20,475 bases of DNA, from the NCBI GenBank assembly GCA_054661495.1, contig BAAFSQ010000177.1, positions 1-20,475 on the forward strand, in the 5' to 3' direction. The notes below the pieces were generated by a model. The model made no database searches, was not told the origin of the DNA, and saw only the letters and a program-made list of their open reading frames with translations. Source of the stretch: Zygophlyctis sp. KS116. Its lineage: Eukaryota > Chytridiomycota. Below, one piece after another: positions 1 to 15,824 of this stretch. Made by a program: the position numbers and the translations under genes. Each line of letters starts with the position of its first letter. The stretch's first letter is position 1.

Positions 1-411
1 AGGATTTTGGAATTCCATCCATCATTATTACCACTGATGAATAGTATGTTGATGATTAGCACTACAAGACATACAAACATTTTGCAGACTAAATTACCCT
101 CCCTACTCAAAACCCGCACAATCCAATATTCAATTTCCAAGGGATCAACAGAGGCATTCGTCATCATAATGCAGATTGGCAATTGCTTCTCTTGGAGTAT
201 TGATTTCGGATTCAAAAACTGGTTGTAGCTAGACACGATCCAATAATGCAACACATGTAGTAGTATCCACTGTCCAATGCATTATTGATGTAGAATCAGA
301 TGATACATTAGATGATGCATTTAAGAAAGTAAAACAAATAGAAATTTTTGCCGTCTTAAAAGAGCTGGAGTCGCTTTAAAACAGACCTTAAAAAAAGATC
401 AGGTTTCATAA
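1..411. other. Unresolved 5' region, possible terminal exon of an upstream + strand gene
   Basis: No gene can be assigned with confidence here. On the + strand, 233-379 is an open stretch of 48 codons ending at TAA. Its translation looks protein-like: a beta-rich start, an acidic helix-like stretch around DDTLDDAFKKVKQ, then a hydrophobic end. It could be the last exon of a gene entering from the left. The strand-helix-strand pattern faintly recalls an ACT domain, but this is a guess. On the - strand a frame is also open without stops from about 283 to the window edge. Both strands contain short GTA...AG pairs that could be introns. The bases just before 412 must hold the promoter of the methyltransferase gene. 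Confidence 0.3.
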
Positions 412-1464
<1,053 letters not shown>

Positions 1465-1477
1465 TAATTTTCAGAGA

Positions 1478-2024
1478 ATGATTCTGTTGTATATTTTGAG
1501 TGTAATTATCCATTGTGTTTCCTGTAACACTGAAAAAGCCTTTGTATCAAGTCATACAGAGTTTCCTCTAGTTATTATTGACATGAATCGAGTTTTCGTG
1601 AATGAGTCTCCCTTGGAATTTCCATACACAAAACTGACTTTTCAGGGGGACTTTGGAGATATACCAAAGATTGATGCATACTACATTCTTCAAGGCATTC
1701 AAGACCAGTATGGAGAAGTTCGTGTTTCATGGACAGCAACGGTACTTTTACAACATCTGACTCTAGATTCCTCTAGCTTTTACATTCTCATTCCTCACTA
1801 TAAACAATACAAAGTTTGCTAAATTGAGTGTGACCAAATCTGGTATCAGTAAACATGGATTTTCCTATAATCACTTGGAATTCACCCTGACTCTAGAAAA
1901 ACTCTATTTGCAAGTAATACCTGTTTCATTTATTCCAGTACTCGTAGAAATTCTACTGTCATTGACACTAGCATGGCGTTTGTATCCAATACTTTTAAAT
2001 TTCATTCACAGTAAAAATGATTAA
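1478..2024 (+). CDS. Small secretory-pathway membrane protein, unrecognised
   Basis: I do not recognise this gene. Joining exons 1478-1741 and 1767-2024 gives 173 aa. Residues 1-16 (MILLYILSVIIHCVSC) look like a signal peptide or signal anchor. A soluble, beta-rich section follows (about 17-135) with one NES and one NNT N-glycosylation-type sequon. A strongly hydrophobic C-terminal segment (about 137-165) ends in a short tail, SKND. This suggests a single-pass protein of the ER or Golgi with its bulk in the lumen. The intron (1742-1766, 25 nt) is inferred because it restores one continuous frame across an otherwise broken pair of open frames, and it contains CTGAC near its end like a branch site. 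The gene lies 13 bp after PRMT1 and 4 bp from the stop of the convergent E2 gene. Confidence 0.7.
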
Positions 2025-2028
2025 ATCT

Positions 2029-2664
2029 CTATTGGCCACTCAACAAGATTTCTATTGCCTTTGTTTCATCCCCATTAAACTTTCTCAATGCAGCAATTGT
2101 AGACGCTCTATCGAAACCCATATCTAAAATCTTTTTAATAGACTCCTTGTCTAATCCTTCATCATCAGCCTCCTGGACATGATTTGAATTTGCATACTTT
2201 AAAGTCCATTCTTTTGCAGTAGCATCAAAAGACTTTCGATCAGAGAGATAATGTTTTGCAACTTCAGCATCTTGAGGATCATTAGGCTGTGCATCAAAGA
2301 GAAGTGACTGAAGAGAAATCAAGGAAGTTTTAAGAGTTAGCACAGGGGTCCAATTATCCTTTAAAATGTCAAGACAAATTGCACCGGTTTGAGAAGAAAT
2401 ATTAGGATGATAGACTTTGGTATCAAATTTCATTTTTGGGGGCTTGTAAGGATAATCTAGTCTCTAAACTCACAGGAAATTACCTTCTGGAATCTGAATA
2501 TCAACGATAAATGTGCCACCTTCATAAGGAGTGTCTTTTGGACCCAAAAAAGTTCCCTTGAGTCGGCAATAATTATCTTGTACTAGCGCTATTTCTAAAT
2601 TGCAGCTAGGATCTTTCTTTATCTGTCGAATCTCTCTTTCTATTCGCTGAATGTGCTGACCCAT
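2029..2664 (-). CDS. UBE2K: Ubiquitin-conjugating enzyme E2 with C-terminal UBA (UBE2K/Ubc1 type)
   Basis: Class II E2 that accepts ubiquitin from E1 as a thioester and, in this family, extends K48-linked chains. Exons (minus) are 2664-2484 and 2456-2029, 202 aa, matching the ~200-215 aa of E2-25K/Ubc1. The E2 fold covers about residues 3-150, with PEDYPYKPPKM, the HPN motif (YHPNISS) and catalytic Cys88 in TGAICLDIL. A UBA domain occupies about 158-202, with the MGF loop (LDMGFDR) and a terminal helix. The 27-nt intron (2457-2483) is phase 1 and rebuilds IPEDYPYKPP exactly. I chose the start at 2664, since MGQHIQRIEREIRQI aligns with the family's first helix; the open frame extends further upstream but looks non-coding. 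The stop is 4 bp from the convergent gene on the + strand. Confidence 0.95.
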
Positions 2665-2699
2665 TTTCTCAAGAATAAAGTTTAGGTCGAAATATATTT

Positions 2700-3638
2700 T
2701 TAATAATATTCTATTGGATCCCTGTCCAATGTAGAGCAAAATACTTCAATATCTATATCATTGGCTTGATCTAATCCTTGATCTACCCTTAGAAGGGATT
2801 GTAAGCGTGGCATTAAGACTTGAGATAGATATCCCCTTTCTGAATTAGAATGCTCGACAAGAATAACAGTCACTCCATTCGCATTAGCTATGTATGAAAC
2901 GTTTTAAAATTAATACCTTCCAAAAGTTCATGGTGGGACATTTCCCCTGTTAGATAAACATCAGCTTTTACATCTTTGAGAACTGAAGCCCCTTTTTTCA
3001 TTATATAAAGTTTAATACCTGATCCTGCACATATTCCAATTTCCTTGATTAATTCAGGTGTTGATGAAGATCTTGCAATTCTTACTAATCGTAAATAAAA
3101 ATTTAAATACCAGTTTTTAATTTAAGATAATCCTTGATTAAATCTACGAGCTCATTTATTTGCGTAGGATTATGTAAACTATGTAATCTCCCTGTTCCTG
3201 ATCCGTCTTGAATACCGGAAGCCATCTTTAAAGGATTAGTCTGACCTGGACCTAACCCTTTGGCCAACCAGTCATTTATCCCGCCAAAAGCAGAATCTAA
3301 ACATGTATGTGGGGAGTAAATACTTACCCCGGCTGCTGCACATTTCTATAATTAATTCTACTTGTGAATACCAGAGCTATTTTGCTTTTTTCGTCGGATA
3401 GTACTAATCTTTTGAATGAGCGGAAAAGAGGAGGATGATATGCCACAATTACTCCTACTGCAGAGTCAGATAATGCTTCTTCTAGGACTTCATTTGTTAA
3501 ATCGATAGTCAAAAAAACTTTGGTTGCAATCCTGGGGGATGGGGCTTCTAATAAGACGCCGACATTATCCCAAGATTCGCCAAGATGCAATGGCGCTATT
3601 TTTTCCATAGATCTCACTACTCTGGCTAGTAAGCTCAT
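2700..3638 (-). CDS. NIF3L1: NIF3-like protein (GTP cyclohydrolase I type 2 / Nif3 family)
   Basis: Member of the conserved NIF3 family, whose biochemical role is poorly defined (a di-metal site; proposed hydrolase or transcription cofactor). Exons (minus) are 3638-3372, 3345-3111, 3084-3019, 2991-2917 and 2887-2700, giving 276 aa, somewhat short for eukaryotic members. Family motifs in order: ESWDNVGVLLE near the start, AYHPPLFRSFKR, IYSPHTCLDSAFGGINDWLAKGLG, ICAGSGASVL, DVYLTGEMSHHELL and VILVEHSNSERGYL. Metal-binding His and acidic residues of YHPP, SPHT and EHSNSERG are present. Four introns of 26, 26, 27 and 29 nt were placed by these motifs. The third (2992-3018) is 27 nt, without an in-frame stop. 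The downstream E2 gene starts 35 bp past the stop, on the same strand. Confidence 0.94.
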
Positions 3639-3664
3639 TATTAAATCTATTAATTGTGTATAAC

Positions 3665-6600
3665 CTAGCCACTGACTTCAATTGGGAACGTTTGAATCAT
3701 CCCGTTGGAGAAAATGACCTTTAATTGACCAGTTATATCTGTTTCGTGTCCTTTGTCTATCGTATAATTGTTTAGGCTGACATCATACTTTCGAGGGCTA
3801 AATGAGACTGCTATTAGCATTTGTTCAGTTGGTTTTAGTTGGAATAATTGTTCAGTTTTGGAGATCGGTTCAAGGGATTTGGGTGCAGAAGTTTTCAGCG
3901 TAAAACAATCATTTGGTACTGTTTCAATCTTAAATAAGCAAATTGCATCTGAGTTGTTTTTGAGGAATGCATTAACCGTTTTGTAGTCATCTAGATCATC
4001 TGGTTTGTGGACCTTTAGCTTTCTTTTTACTCGAATTTTATCCATATCTTCTAATGTGAGATGAGGCTCTATGACTTTGGACTGAATGTGTATCCTAGCC
4101 AGTGATTTATAGTATAATTTTGTATTTGGTTTAACAGGAGCGTATCGAAGTTCTCCTCCAGCTTCTAAGTATGCTACCTCTGCTACAGCCAGTGCATTGT
4201 ATGTCCCAACTAGTGCGCTACGAAACAGGATTTTCAATGGCATGCTTTTGAAAGCAGGGATTGTCATGGATTGTGGTACGATTTCAAAAATGCCAATGTC
4301 ATTTTCTTTGACAAGATTTGAATCAAGGACGACTTCGGACATATTTAACCTTTCACCCGGCCCAATCTGATCAGAATATACGCTGTATTGAATGTAGACT
4401 TTCCAATTTAAAATGACTGATCGAGGAGATTGATTCTCAATATTGATAATCTTCGAAAATGTCTCGTTTGATTTTGGCCTAGTTTCGTGAGGAAGTATAG
4501 TTTGAATACGAGCCCCATCAGAGCATTTCCAGTTCAAGTTTATAATTCTAGAGCCAAAGTTGATTCGATCAATCCATCCTGCAATATTCTTTTTATTCGA
4601 GACAAGTTGAGCTCCAGTAAATTTAATCGAATTTCCAACTACATTGAGACGAACTCTCATGGTTTCATGAATCGATGTTCCCACTTCAACATGCAGCATG
4701 TCTTCATAAGTTCCAACCTAAAGTTTTATATGTATATATCTTACAAGATTATTATATGATATAATATCAATTCTAATTTCGGCCCAGGGTTCTAGTATCC
4801 CTTCTTTTGGAGTAGGATTGAATGCGACACCACGCCCATTTTTAAGCAAAGCTTGCATTTCCTGTACCATATTTCGAACTTTATTTATATTATCGATGTA
4901 GCTTTTCCCAGATTTAGAGCTAAACCCCAATTTAGACCTTGGAGTGCTTTTTAATAATTGTAGTTCATTCGAATTGTTAGTAGTGAAACATGAATTCTGA
5001 TTTATAGACTCATCATCCAATGTCGCCGTATAATTCTCAAACCATAGCTTGTACGTCGTACTTATACTAGTCATATTACGAATTATTAAAGTTCGTAATC
5101 GAGTTCCAAATATTGGACAATCTGACCCGAAATCAAAGTTTAATTGATTTACAGCACTTGATATATGAGCTACGTGAGATTCATGCCCATTTAAGCTAGC
5201 TCGCGTTGTGAAAGGTATTGAAGGCAATCCATTTTTTGCCCCTACTTTGAAAGCTACGTCAATATTATAAACTGTTGCGTCCAATTGAAGTCTCACCAGT
5301 CCTTGATCATAAAGCATTTCATCTACATCTAGTAGCAGAGATATATTCGAAAATACCCCTAGACTTAAAAATGTAACTTTCAGCGTAACCTCAACTGTTT
5401 CCTTCCCTTCAAGTTCCCCTCCATCGCTGGGAAATTCAACTCGCACATTTGAAATCTGTACGGGTTTCCAGCGGTATCTCGCATCAAGCATAGTAAGATT
5501 TTGAAGGGTGATATTCCAATCAAATGACACCCCGATAAAACAAGTAACATGATTTTTAGGATTTAACACTTGTAATTGTGGGCTTTGAACTTCTGCCTTC
5601 ATTTGAATAGCAGAAGCCGTAAAGAAAGACGGCACAACTTGCAACATTGAATGGTCATTCCCAGGAGTCAGATTTGCTGAGATTTGGCATTCTAAAAGAC
5701 CGCGAAAACTCTGGTGCCATGTCGGTACATATAGCAGTTCGATTTCACAACTCTCAAGAGCTTGTAGCGTGCCGGTACATGGGTCACATTTTAGATAATA
5801 TTCAGCATTTCTGTTGGTTTCTTTCTCTCTATTGTGCACAAATACTTTCCAGCAAATTGAATTATTAGATGTATTTACCAGATTAATTCTTTTGGTACTT
5901 GAGTTGCCCAGAGACAAAAGCCCAAAATCAACTAAAGCTTCACTGAAAGAAATCGTAGATGTTCTAAGCTGCACATCACCCTGTATAGGTACTTTTATTT
6001 CTGGGCCTACACCATGGCCTGTTACGCAAATAAGATTACCGTCCACACGAACTGGAAGTTTGGCCAAAATTTGTATTCCGATCACAATAGTTTCGTTGGG
6101 AGGGATCGTGCCGCAGGTTTGAGTCAATTCGACATCTAAAATCGTCCCATCTATATTTTCCAAAAACCATTCAAAAGCGATTTTTGAAACACTGTGATTT
6201 ACAATTCTTATTTCAGTAGAAAATGGCTCAAAAGCATATAAACCACTTGTAAGAAATATCAATGGTGGAGAGATATCAATATCATAATCTACGCCTTCTC
6301 CTAAGCATCGTATAACTAATGAGGGGTCTTCAAAAGTAGATTCAGTTGAGTTTTGATACTTTTGAAGGTCATTACAAATCAAAAGTTTTGTCAGAACATC
6401 ATAATGTTTGACTTTTTCGGGAGAAAAATTAATTTCAAAGAGTGTATCTGCTTCTGGATAGATCCAGCCTTTTGAAGGAATAACTTGAATTGATTCACTT
6501 TTGACAACGGAACCATAATCAAACTTTTCCCCAAAATTTCCTGGGTTATCGTAAGAAACCCATTTATACGGGAGCTTTAACCTAGTCTTATTTTTAACAA

Positions 6601-8749
6601 CTATCATGCTAGATGTCACAGCATAAGAGTTTTGTTTACCGAAATTTAAAACGAATCTACCCGCTTCATTTTCACTTTTCTCGAAAGATACTGGCATATT
6701 TCGAGGGTCAAATTTACTGATCTCCAATCTACAAGTTTGAGCAATTGCTACTATCGGCATTTCCAAAATCTGACCATTATCACAGCCTATTTTAACCATA
6801 ATTTTATCTTGACGCTCAAAAATATCCTCGAATTCATTCGAAAAGTCAATCTCCTTCGCAGTGTATGTTACATTAAGCTCCTTCTTCTCTAAAGTATCCA
6901 TCGTAAAATATGCCGGAAATATTTCAAAAGGCCCATCTTGAAAAACCACCTCTTCATCCACTGTTAAATCAGCTTCAATAGATTTGATCATCATATATGG
7001 ATCTACATTTTCACTCCCCTTGATTATCATAAACTTTCCAGGCCCTCCGGTATTTTGAAATTCCCACTTTCTGTGTGCAATAAATCCTGCCCTACAGGGG
7101 CCGCAGTGTAACGAACTGGGTATTGTCAATAGTGGAGCATTTCTCTGTGCATAAATCGGTACCACAAATGAATGTCCCATCTCGGTCGAAACATTAAGCA
7201 AAAATGTAATATCAGTAAGCGAATCTGGAATAAACTTGACATTGTAAGTGCAAGTCATTCCTGGAGCCACTAGTCCATCATTTTTTATCGGACTTTTTAT
7301 AAGTGAAAAGGTAAATGATCGGGAGTTTTCATTATTAGATGCCGGCTCCAGTCTAAATCGATGAGAGTGTTGAGTTTTATTTCTCATGCAAAGTTTTTTT
7401 GTGCACTCCTTTCCAACCTCATAATCAGTAAAGTATATGACTGCTGGTTCAGCGAAAATGCCAAAATCTTGATTATTTATGATATCTGCATCTGAATTTT
7501 AAACATTACTAAAATTACCTGATTGTATTGAATTCAATGAATTCTGTATTTTTGGAAGAATAGAGTACTTACAAAATCTAGGATTCTTCAAATAAGTTTT
7601 TCTATTATTCATCCGTTGCAGTACTTTTAACTCTTCTGGAGAATAATTCAGTACTGAGTGTTTTGGACCATGCTTTGGAATTTCTAGAGCTCCATTCAAA
7701 TTTTTTATAGATTCGGCATCCATTTCCAATACGCCATGTGTTTCAATATCCATAATTTTCATACCAGTATCGATCATCCATGTCTTTTTAATTCTGGAAT
7801 CCGTTCTATTTATTTCAACCTTTTTTATAATATCCGTCAATCTCTTAATTTTTTCATCCAAAGGAACTTCTTCAGCTCCAAAATTTGCTGGAGGATTAGA
7901 AATCAGATTAAACTTCTTAAAAGGAATATCTTCCAGCTGAAGAGCAATTTTTGGAAAAATTGGAGTACCCATTTTAAGACTAAAACCTTTCAGCGCATCC
8001 TCCTTACGTTTTATTTCAGCCTCTGATGCATTTTTCTGAGCCAATTCCATTCTTTTTTTTAATTCATTGAAGATTTCAGTTTTTTCAGTCCGATCATTAA
8101 CAATTTTCTTAATTTTGTCATTGTAAAGCTTTTGACCAGCCGAGTTAAATTTTCCAGGATCAGAATTAATTGAACTCATTGCAGCGTCCAAATCCCCCTT
8201 GAATGCCTTAATTGTATTCGTGTTTGATTTTGACGGAGGTCTCTGATTTTGATGTCTTGCATCAAGAATTTTCCTAGTATGTACTACAAATGTCTGCAAA
8301 GGATTAATTTCAAGTACGTTTTCAGTGATACTCTCTTCTACTTCAGAAACAGTTTTAATAATTTTGAGAAAATCATTAATATTGCGATTAAGAATTGATG
8401 ACATTGAATGATCCGCCACAGGAATGAGCTTTTCAGAACCAGATTCTTGAAGCATTGTGGATTCCAAAACTGATCGTCTTCTTGAAGCTCTAGAAGTTGG
8501 TAGAGTACCGGTACTTAATCCATCATCTATTTTAGGAGATACATAATTTCTGTTTCCTTCTTCTCCGACTGAAAGAGGATTAGAAAGTATATAATTCATA
8601 GTCTGCAACTTAACTCCAGTATTTTCCCGCGATAGCCTTTCAGTTGAAATTTGATCAGCATTAAACAGAACTTGGTCAGTAGATATTTCAATTGTAGATT
8701 TAGGAATTGTACTACTTTTATCAAAGTCGGTCAATGTATCTGTTTCCAT
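3665..8749 (-). CDS. DLEC1/CFAP81-like cilia- and flagella-associated protein
   Basis: Large protein of 1676 aa from exons (minus) 8749-7519, 7491-4745 and 4717-3665. Residues 1 to about 400 are charged and partly helical or coiled, ending in a YLKNPRF segment. The rest is a chain of beta-sandwich ASH/MSP-type (HYDIN-like) repeats, seen as recurring blocks such as IYFTDYEVGK, VDFGLLSLGNSS and LNFDFGSDCP. The order FTDY-VGK, VAPGMTCTYNVKFIPDSL, LHCGPCRAGF and GPFEIFPAYF fits DLEC1 (human about 1755 aa) better than HYDIN or CFAP47, but that comparison is from memory. Proteins of this group sit in the axoneme, so the gene implies a flagellated stage. Both introns (7492-7518 and 4718-4744) are 27 nt. 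The NIF3 start codon lies 26 bp beyond the stop. Divergent from SPT8 across 188 bp. Confidence 0.8.
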
Positions 8750-8937
8750 TGTAATAATTTCAGTATGTAGTCCTGTATTACAGATTCGGAATTTAAATAT
8801 ACGTCATTTACCCATCTGACTCTTTAATTACTTCCAATGATTTGCAAGCGATGCATTATATATCATTCAATTAGCATTGCATTCATCCCCACAGTTCCCA
8901 TCTAATGCTCCAGGTGTCTGGGTCTGCATTTTAGGAA
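8750..8937. promoter_or_regulatory. Divergent promoter between DLEC1-like gene and SPT8
   Basis: This 188-bp stretch separates two divergently read start codons, so it should carry both promoters. TATATAT at 8857-8863 lies 74 bp before the SPT8 ATG and could be a TATA-like element. TACGTCA at 8800-8806 resembles a CREB/ATF half site. Both are short and could be chance in AT-rich DNA. An upstream ATG at 8905 could be joined in frame to SPT8 by a 21-nt GT...AG intron (8914-8934), but its GTG donor is unlike every other intron here, so I did not include it. Confidence 0.45.
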
Positions 8938-10147
8938 ATGAATCAGTTTGACTCTCCAGAAATAGATTCTTATATAATACCCAACGACAATCATGCTGAT
9001 ATGTTTAAAAATTCTCATGGATATCATGTATCTGCAACTGTAATAAGATTTCTTAAAATTAGGGCGCTTCGGTGGCTCCAGCTGCTCTAAATTGTGTTTG
9101 TGCGACCGCTAATTTTAAATGGATTTTTACAGGCGGACAAGATGGATTTATTCGAAAGTATGATATAATGCAGTATTTTCAAGATCCAGTCTTACTCTCT
9201 GCAAATGTTAAACAAGGACTATCAGATTCTTCAATTATTAATTCAGTTTCATTGGTTTCAGCATGGGAAAGTAATGATTCTAGTCCGGTTGCAGTACATT
9301 CAATTGATGTACATGCAGAAGCAGTTTGGTGTGTTACTGGATTAGAAAATGGAACTATAAAGTTATGGACTGTTAGACAGGAAGAAGGAACTGTAATACA
9401 TTTTATTTTAGATTATAGTGTGTACATACAATTCAGGCTCATTCTTCTGCAGTCTCTGCAATTAAAATTTGTGGGGGAGAAAGGCAACTTTTATCTGGTT
9501 CATGGGATAAATCAATTAAACTTTGGAATTTAGATGATGGCTCTCTTCTACATGATTTAGGGAGTATGAAATCTCAGGTGACTTGTATAGCTTTAAATCC
9601 TTCATCTCAACAATCATTCTTGGCTACTAGTTTTGATGGAACTCTGTGGATTTTTGATAAATTATTTGAAAAACCAAGAATTTTGTCTTCTGGTGGACTA
9701 GAGAGTAAAAACAATTGGACATTGACTGCATGTTGGTCTAAATCTGGTCAAAAAATCTATATTGGTCGTAAAAATGAAGGTTTGGATCAAGTAGATGTTG
9801 CCACGGGGACCATAACTTCAACTATAAAACTATTGCGTAGTTCTGGTTGGATATCAACTCTACTAATGTTTCCAAATGATAGACATTTATTGATTTGCTC
9901 ATATGATACCATTAGACTTTGGGATCTTGAATTTTCTCCTTCTGAAGAATTACATAGTGATGGATCGGATCATGTAGCATTTTCAACGATTTCTGGACAT
10001 TGTTCTGCCATGGTATCATCTGCTATTATATCTGAATCTGGCGGTTTGCTGATTTCAGTATCTGGATCTCGGGGATATGAAGCTTTTAATTCTTCTAACC
10101 AACTCATTTTATACGAATTATTTCCTAAATTTAATAATGAATTTTAG
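8938..10147 (+). CDS. SPT8: SPT8-like WD40 subunit of the SAGA complex
   Basis: WD40 propeller protein resembling Spt8, the SAGA co-activator subunit that contacts TBP in the nucleus. Exons 8938-9039, 9063-9392 and 9419-10147 give 386 aa. Spt8-typical blocks include APAALNCVCATANFKWIFTG followed by GQDGFIRKYDI near the N-terminus, AEAVWCVTGLENGTIKLWTV, HTIQAHSSAVSAIKI and LLSGSWDKSIKLWNLDDGS, then further repeats to the end. Introns are 23 nt (9040-9062) and 26 nt (9393-9418), both phase 0; the second restores ..EGTCVHTIQAHSS. Yeast Spt8 is about 600 aa with a long acidic N-terminus; here only about 37 residues precede the propeller, so the gene is a compact form. Another WD40 family is possible but less likely. 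Confidence 0.82.
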
Positions 10148-10186
10148 TTAAAAGTTTAACTGAGCGTTTAAACCCTTGAGGATAAA
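10148..10186 (+). promoter_or_regulatory. 39-bp SPT8-AROM spacer with CGTTTAAACC element
   Basis: Only 39 bp separate the SPT8 stop from the AROM start, so this must contain the SPT8 3' end and the proximal AROM promoter or leader. It holds CGTTTAAACC (10165-10174), whose core GTTTAAAC is an 8-bp palindrome ending 13 bp before the ATG. The same 10-mer occurs in the next spacer before MIS14. Confidence 0.4.
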
Positions 10187-14946
<4,760 letters not shown>

Positions 14947-15001
14947 GAAAGAGCACCCTAGGTCCCATTTAAAGTCACGTTTAAACCGTGTTAAAGTCTG
15001 A
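14947..15001 (+). promoter_or_regulatory. 55-bp AROM-MIS14 spacer with second CGTTTAAACC element
   Basis: Short spacer between two genes on the same strand. It carries CGTTTAAACC (14978-14987), with the palindrome GTTTAAAC ending 15 bp before the ATG at 15002. This nearly matches the position of the same 10-mer upstream of AROM. It may be a start-proximal promoter element; no function is demonstrated. Confidence 0.4.
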
Positions 15002-15762
15002 ATGAGTTCTTCAATCCATCCGAAAATACAAGTTGAGTCCAAACAAGATATACTATTCTTAATGCAAGAGCTGGAATCATCAGCCAAAAGCATTCCAGGC
15101 TCTCAGCCTCTCCAAAAGGAAATTTCAAATGTAAACAGTTTAACTCAAGTAATAGTGGATAAAGGATATCTTTAAAATGGCATCTGGAAATATTGAAATT
15201 AATGGACTAGATTATGATACAGCCTTTGAGGAAACTATCGGTATCTCATTTCATCTTATTTTAGAGTATGAACCTTTGGATGAAGCCTTGCGTTCAAAAG
15301 TTGCAGCCTCGTCTGATTTAGTGTCTCAATTAACTCTACAAGTAACTCAACTACGTCAAAATATCCCACTAGAAATTCGTAAATTCGTAGAGGAAGAATC
15401 CAACACTTTTCTTAAATCTTTATCAGATCCAATCACAAGCGACGAAGAGATGAAAGAATTATGTGTTAATTATGGAGTAGATTGGAATAATTTAGAACAA
15501 AGTGTAAAGGAAAGTACTCAAATATTAGAATGCAGTGGTCAAGTAAGTTTTTTTGGTAATTTGAAAGAGTATCCCAGAAATGGTTCAGAAACTACAAAGG
15601 GCATCACAAGTTCTTGAAACTTTAGAAATTCCAACAAATCCTCACGACATTGAATTGAAAGAGTTTGACTCGCATGAGCAAGACGCGTTTACTCCCAAAA
15701 AAGGATTTAATTCTAAAGAATCTAGGCAAAAACTACTTTCTACTCTAACAAATGGATGGTAA
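15002..15762 (+). CDS. MIS14/NSL1-like kinetochore protein
   Basis: Probable subunit of the MIND/Mis12 kinetochore complex, which links inner centromere chromatin to the Ndc80 complex. The family pattern is visible: KIQVESKQDILFLMQELE at the N-terminus, then GNIEINGLD, then EYEPLDEALRSKVAASSD followed by LVSQLTLQVTQLRQNIP, a coiled-coil block typical of Mis14. Exons are 15002-15148, 15165-15542 and 15568-15762 (239 aa) if the first intron is 16 nt. With the alternative donor at 15131 that intron is 34 nt and the protein 233 aa, losing VNSLTQ. Both keep frame. Splicing of some kind is needed, because reading on meets TAA just before the ATG at 15177. The second intron (15543-15567) is 25 nt. 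Sequence is weakly conserved in this family, so the name is likely rather than certain. Confidence 0.72.
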
Positions 15763-15824
15763 ATATTTTACAAATTGTAAAAAAAGATGTGTATAATGAA
15801 TTTTACTCTGGTCAAGTTTCATCC

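Noticed and set aside
7-228. A 73-codon + strand frame containing FHPSLLP, reminiscent of the HPSLLP motif of formyltransferases
   Set aside because: The following residues do not resemble glycinamide or methionyl-tRNA formyltransferases, the frame has no further support, and the opposite strand is also open here.
5647-6122. Antisense open frames of 70-100 codons inside the DLEC1-like gene
   Set aside because: They mirror a long, motif-rich coding frame on the other strand and have no recognisable content.
8905-8937. Extra 5' exon for SPT8 (ATG at 8905 plus a 21-nt intron)
   Set aside because: The donor is GTGTCT whereas all placed introns begin GTA; it would add only four residues. Left as a possibility.
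15177-15617. A separate gene starting at the ATG at 15177
   Set aside because: The MIS14 N-terminal motif lies in the preceding exon and short introns on both sides join the pieces in frame.
15756-15824. Upstream ATG (15756) for epsilon-COP
   Set aside because: It overlaps the MIS14 stop, and the family's N-terminal pattern begins at the ATG at 15825.
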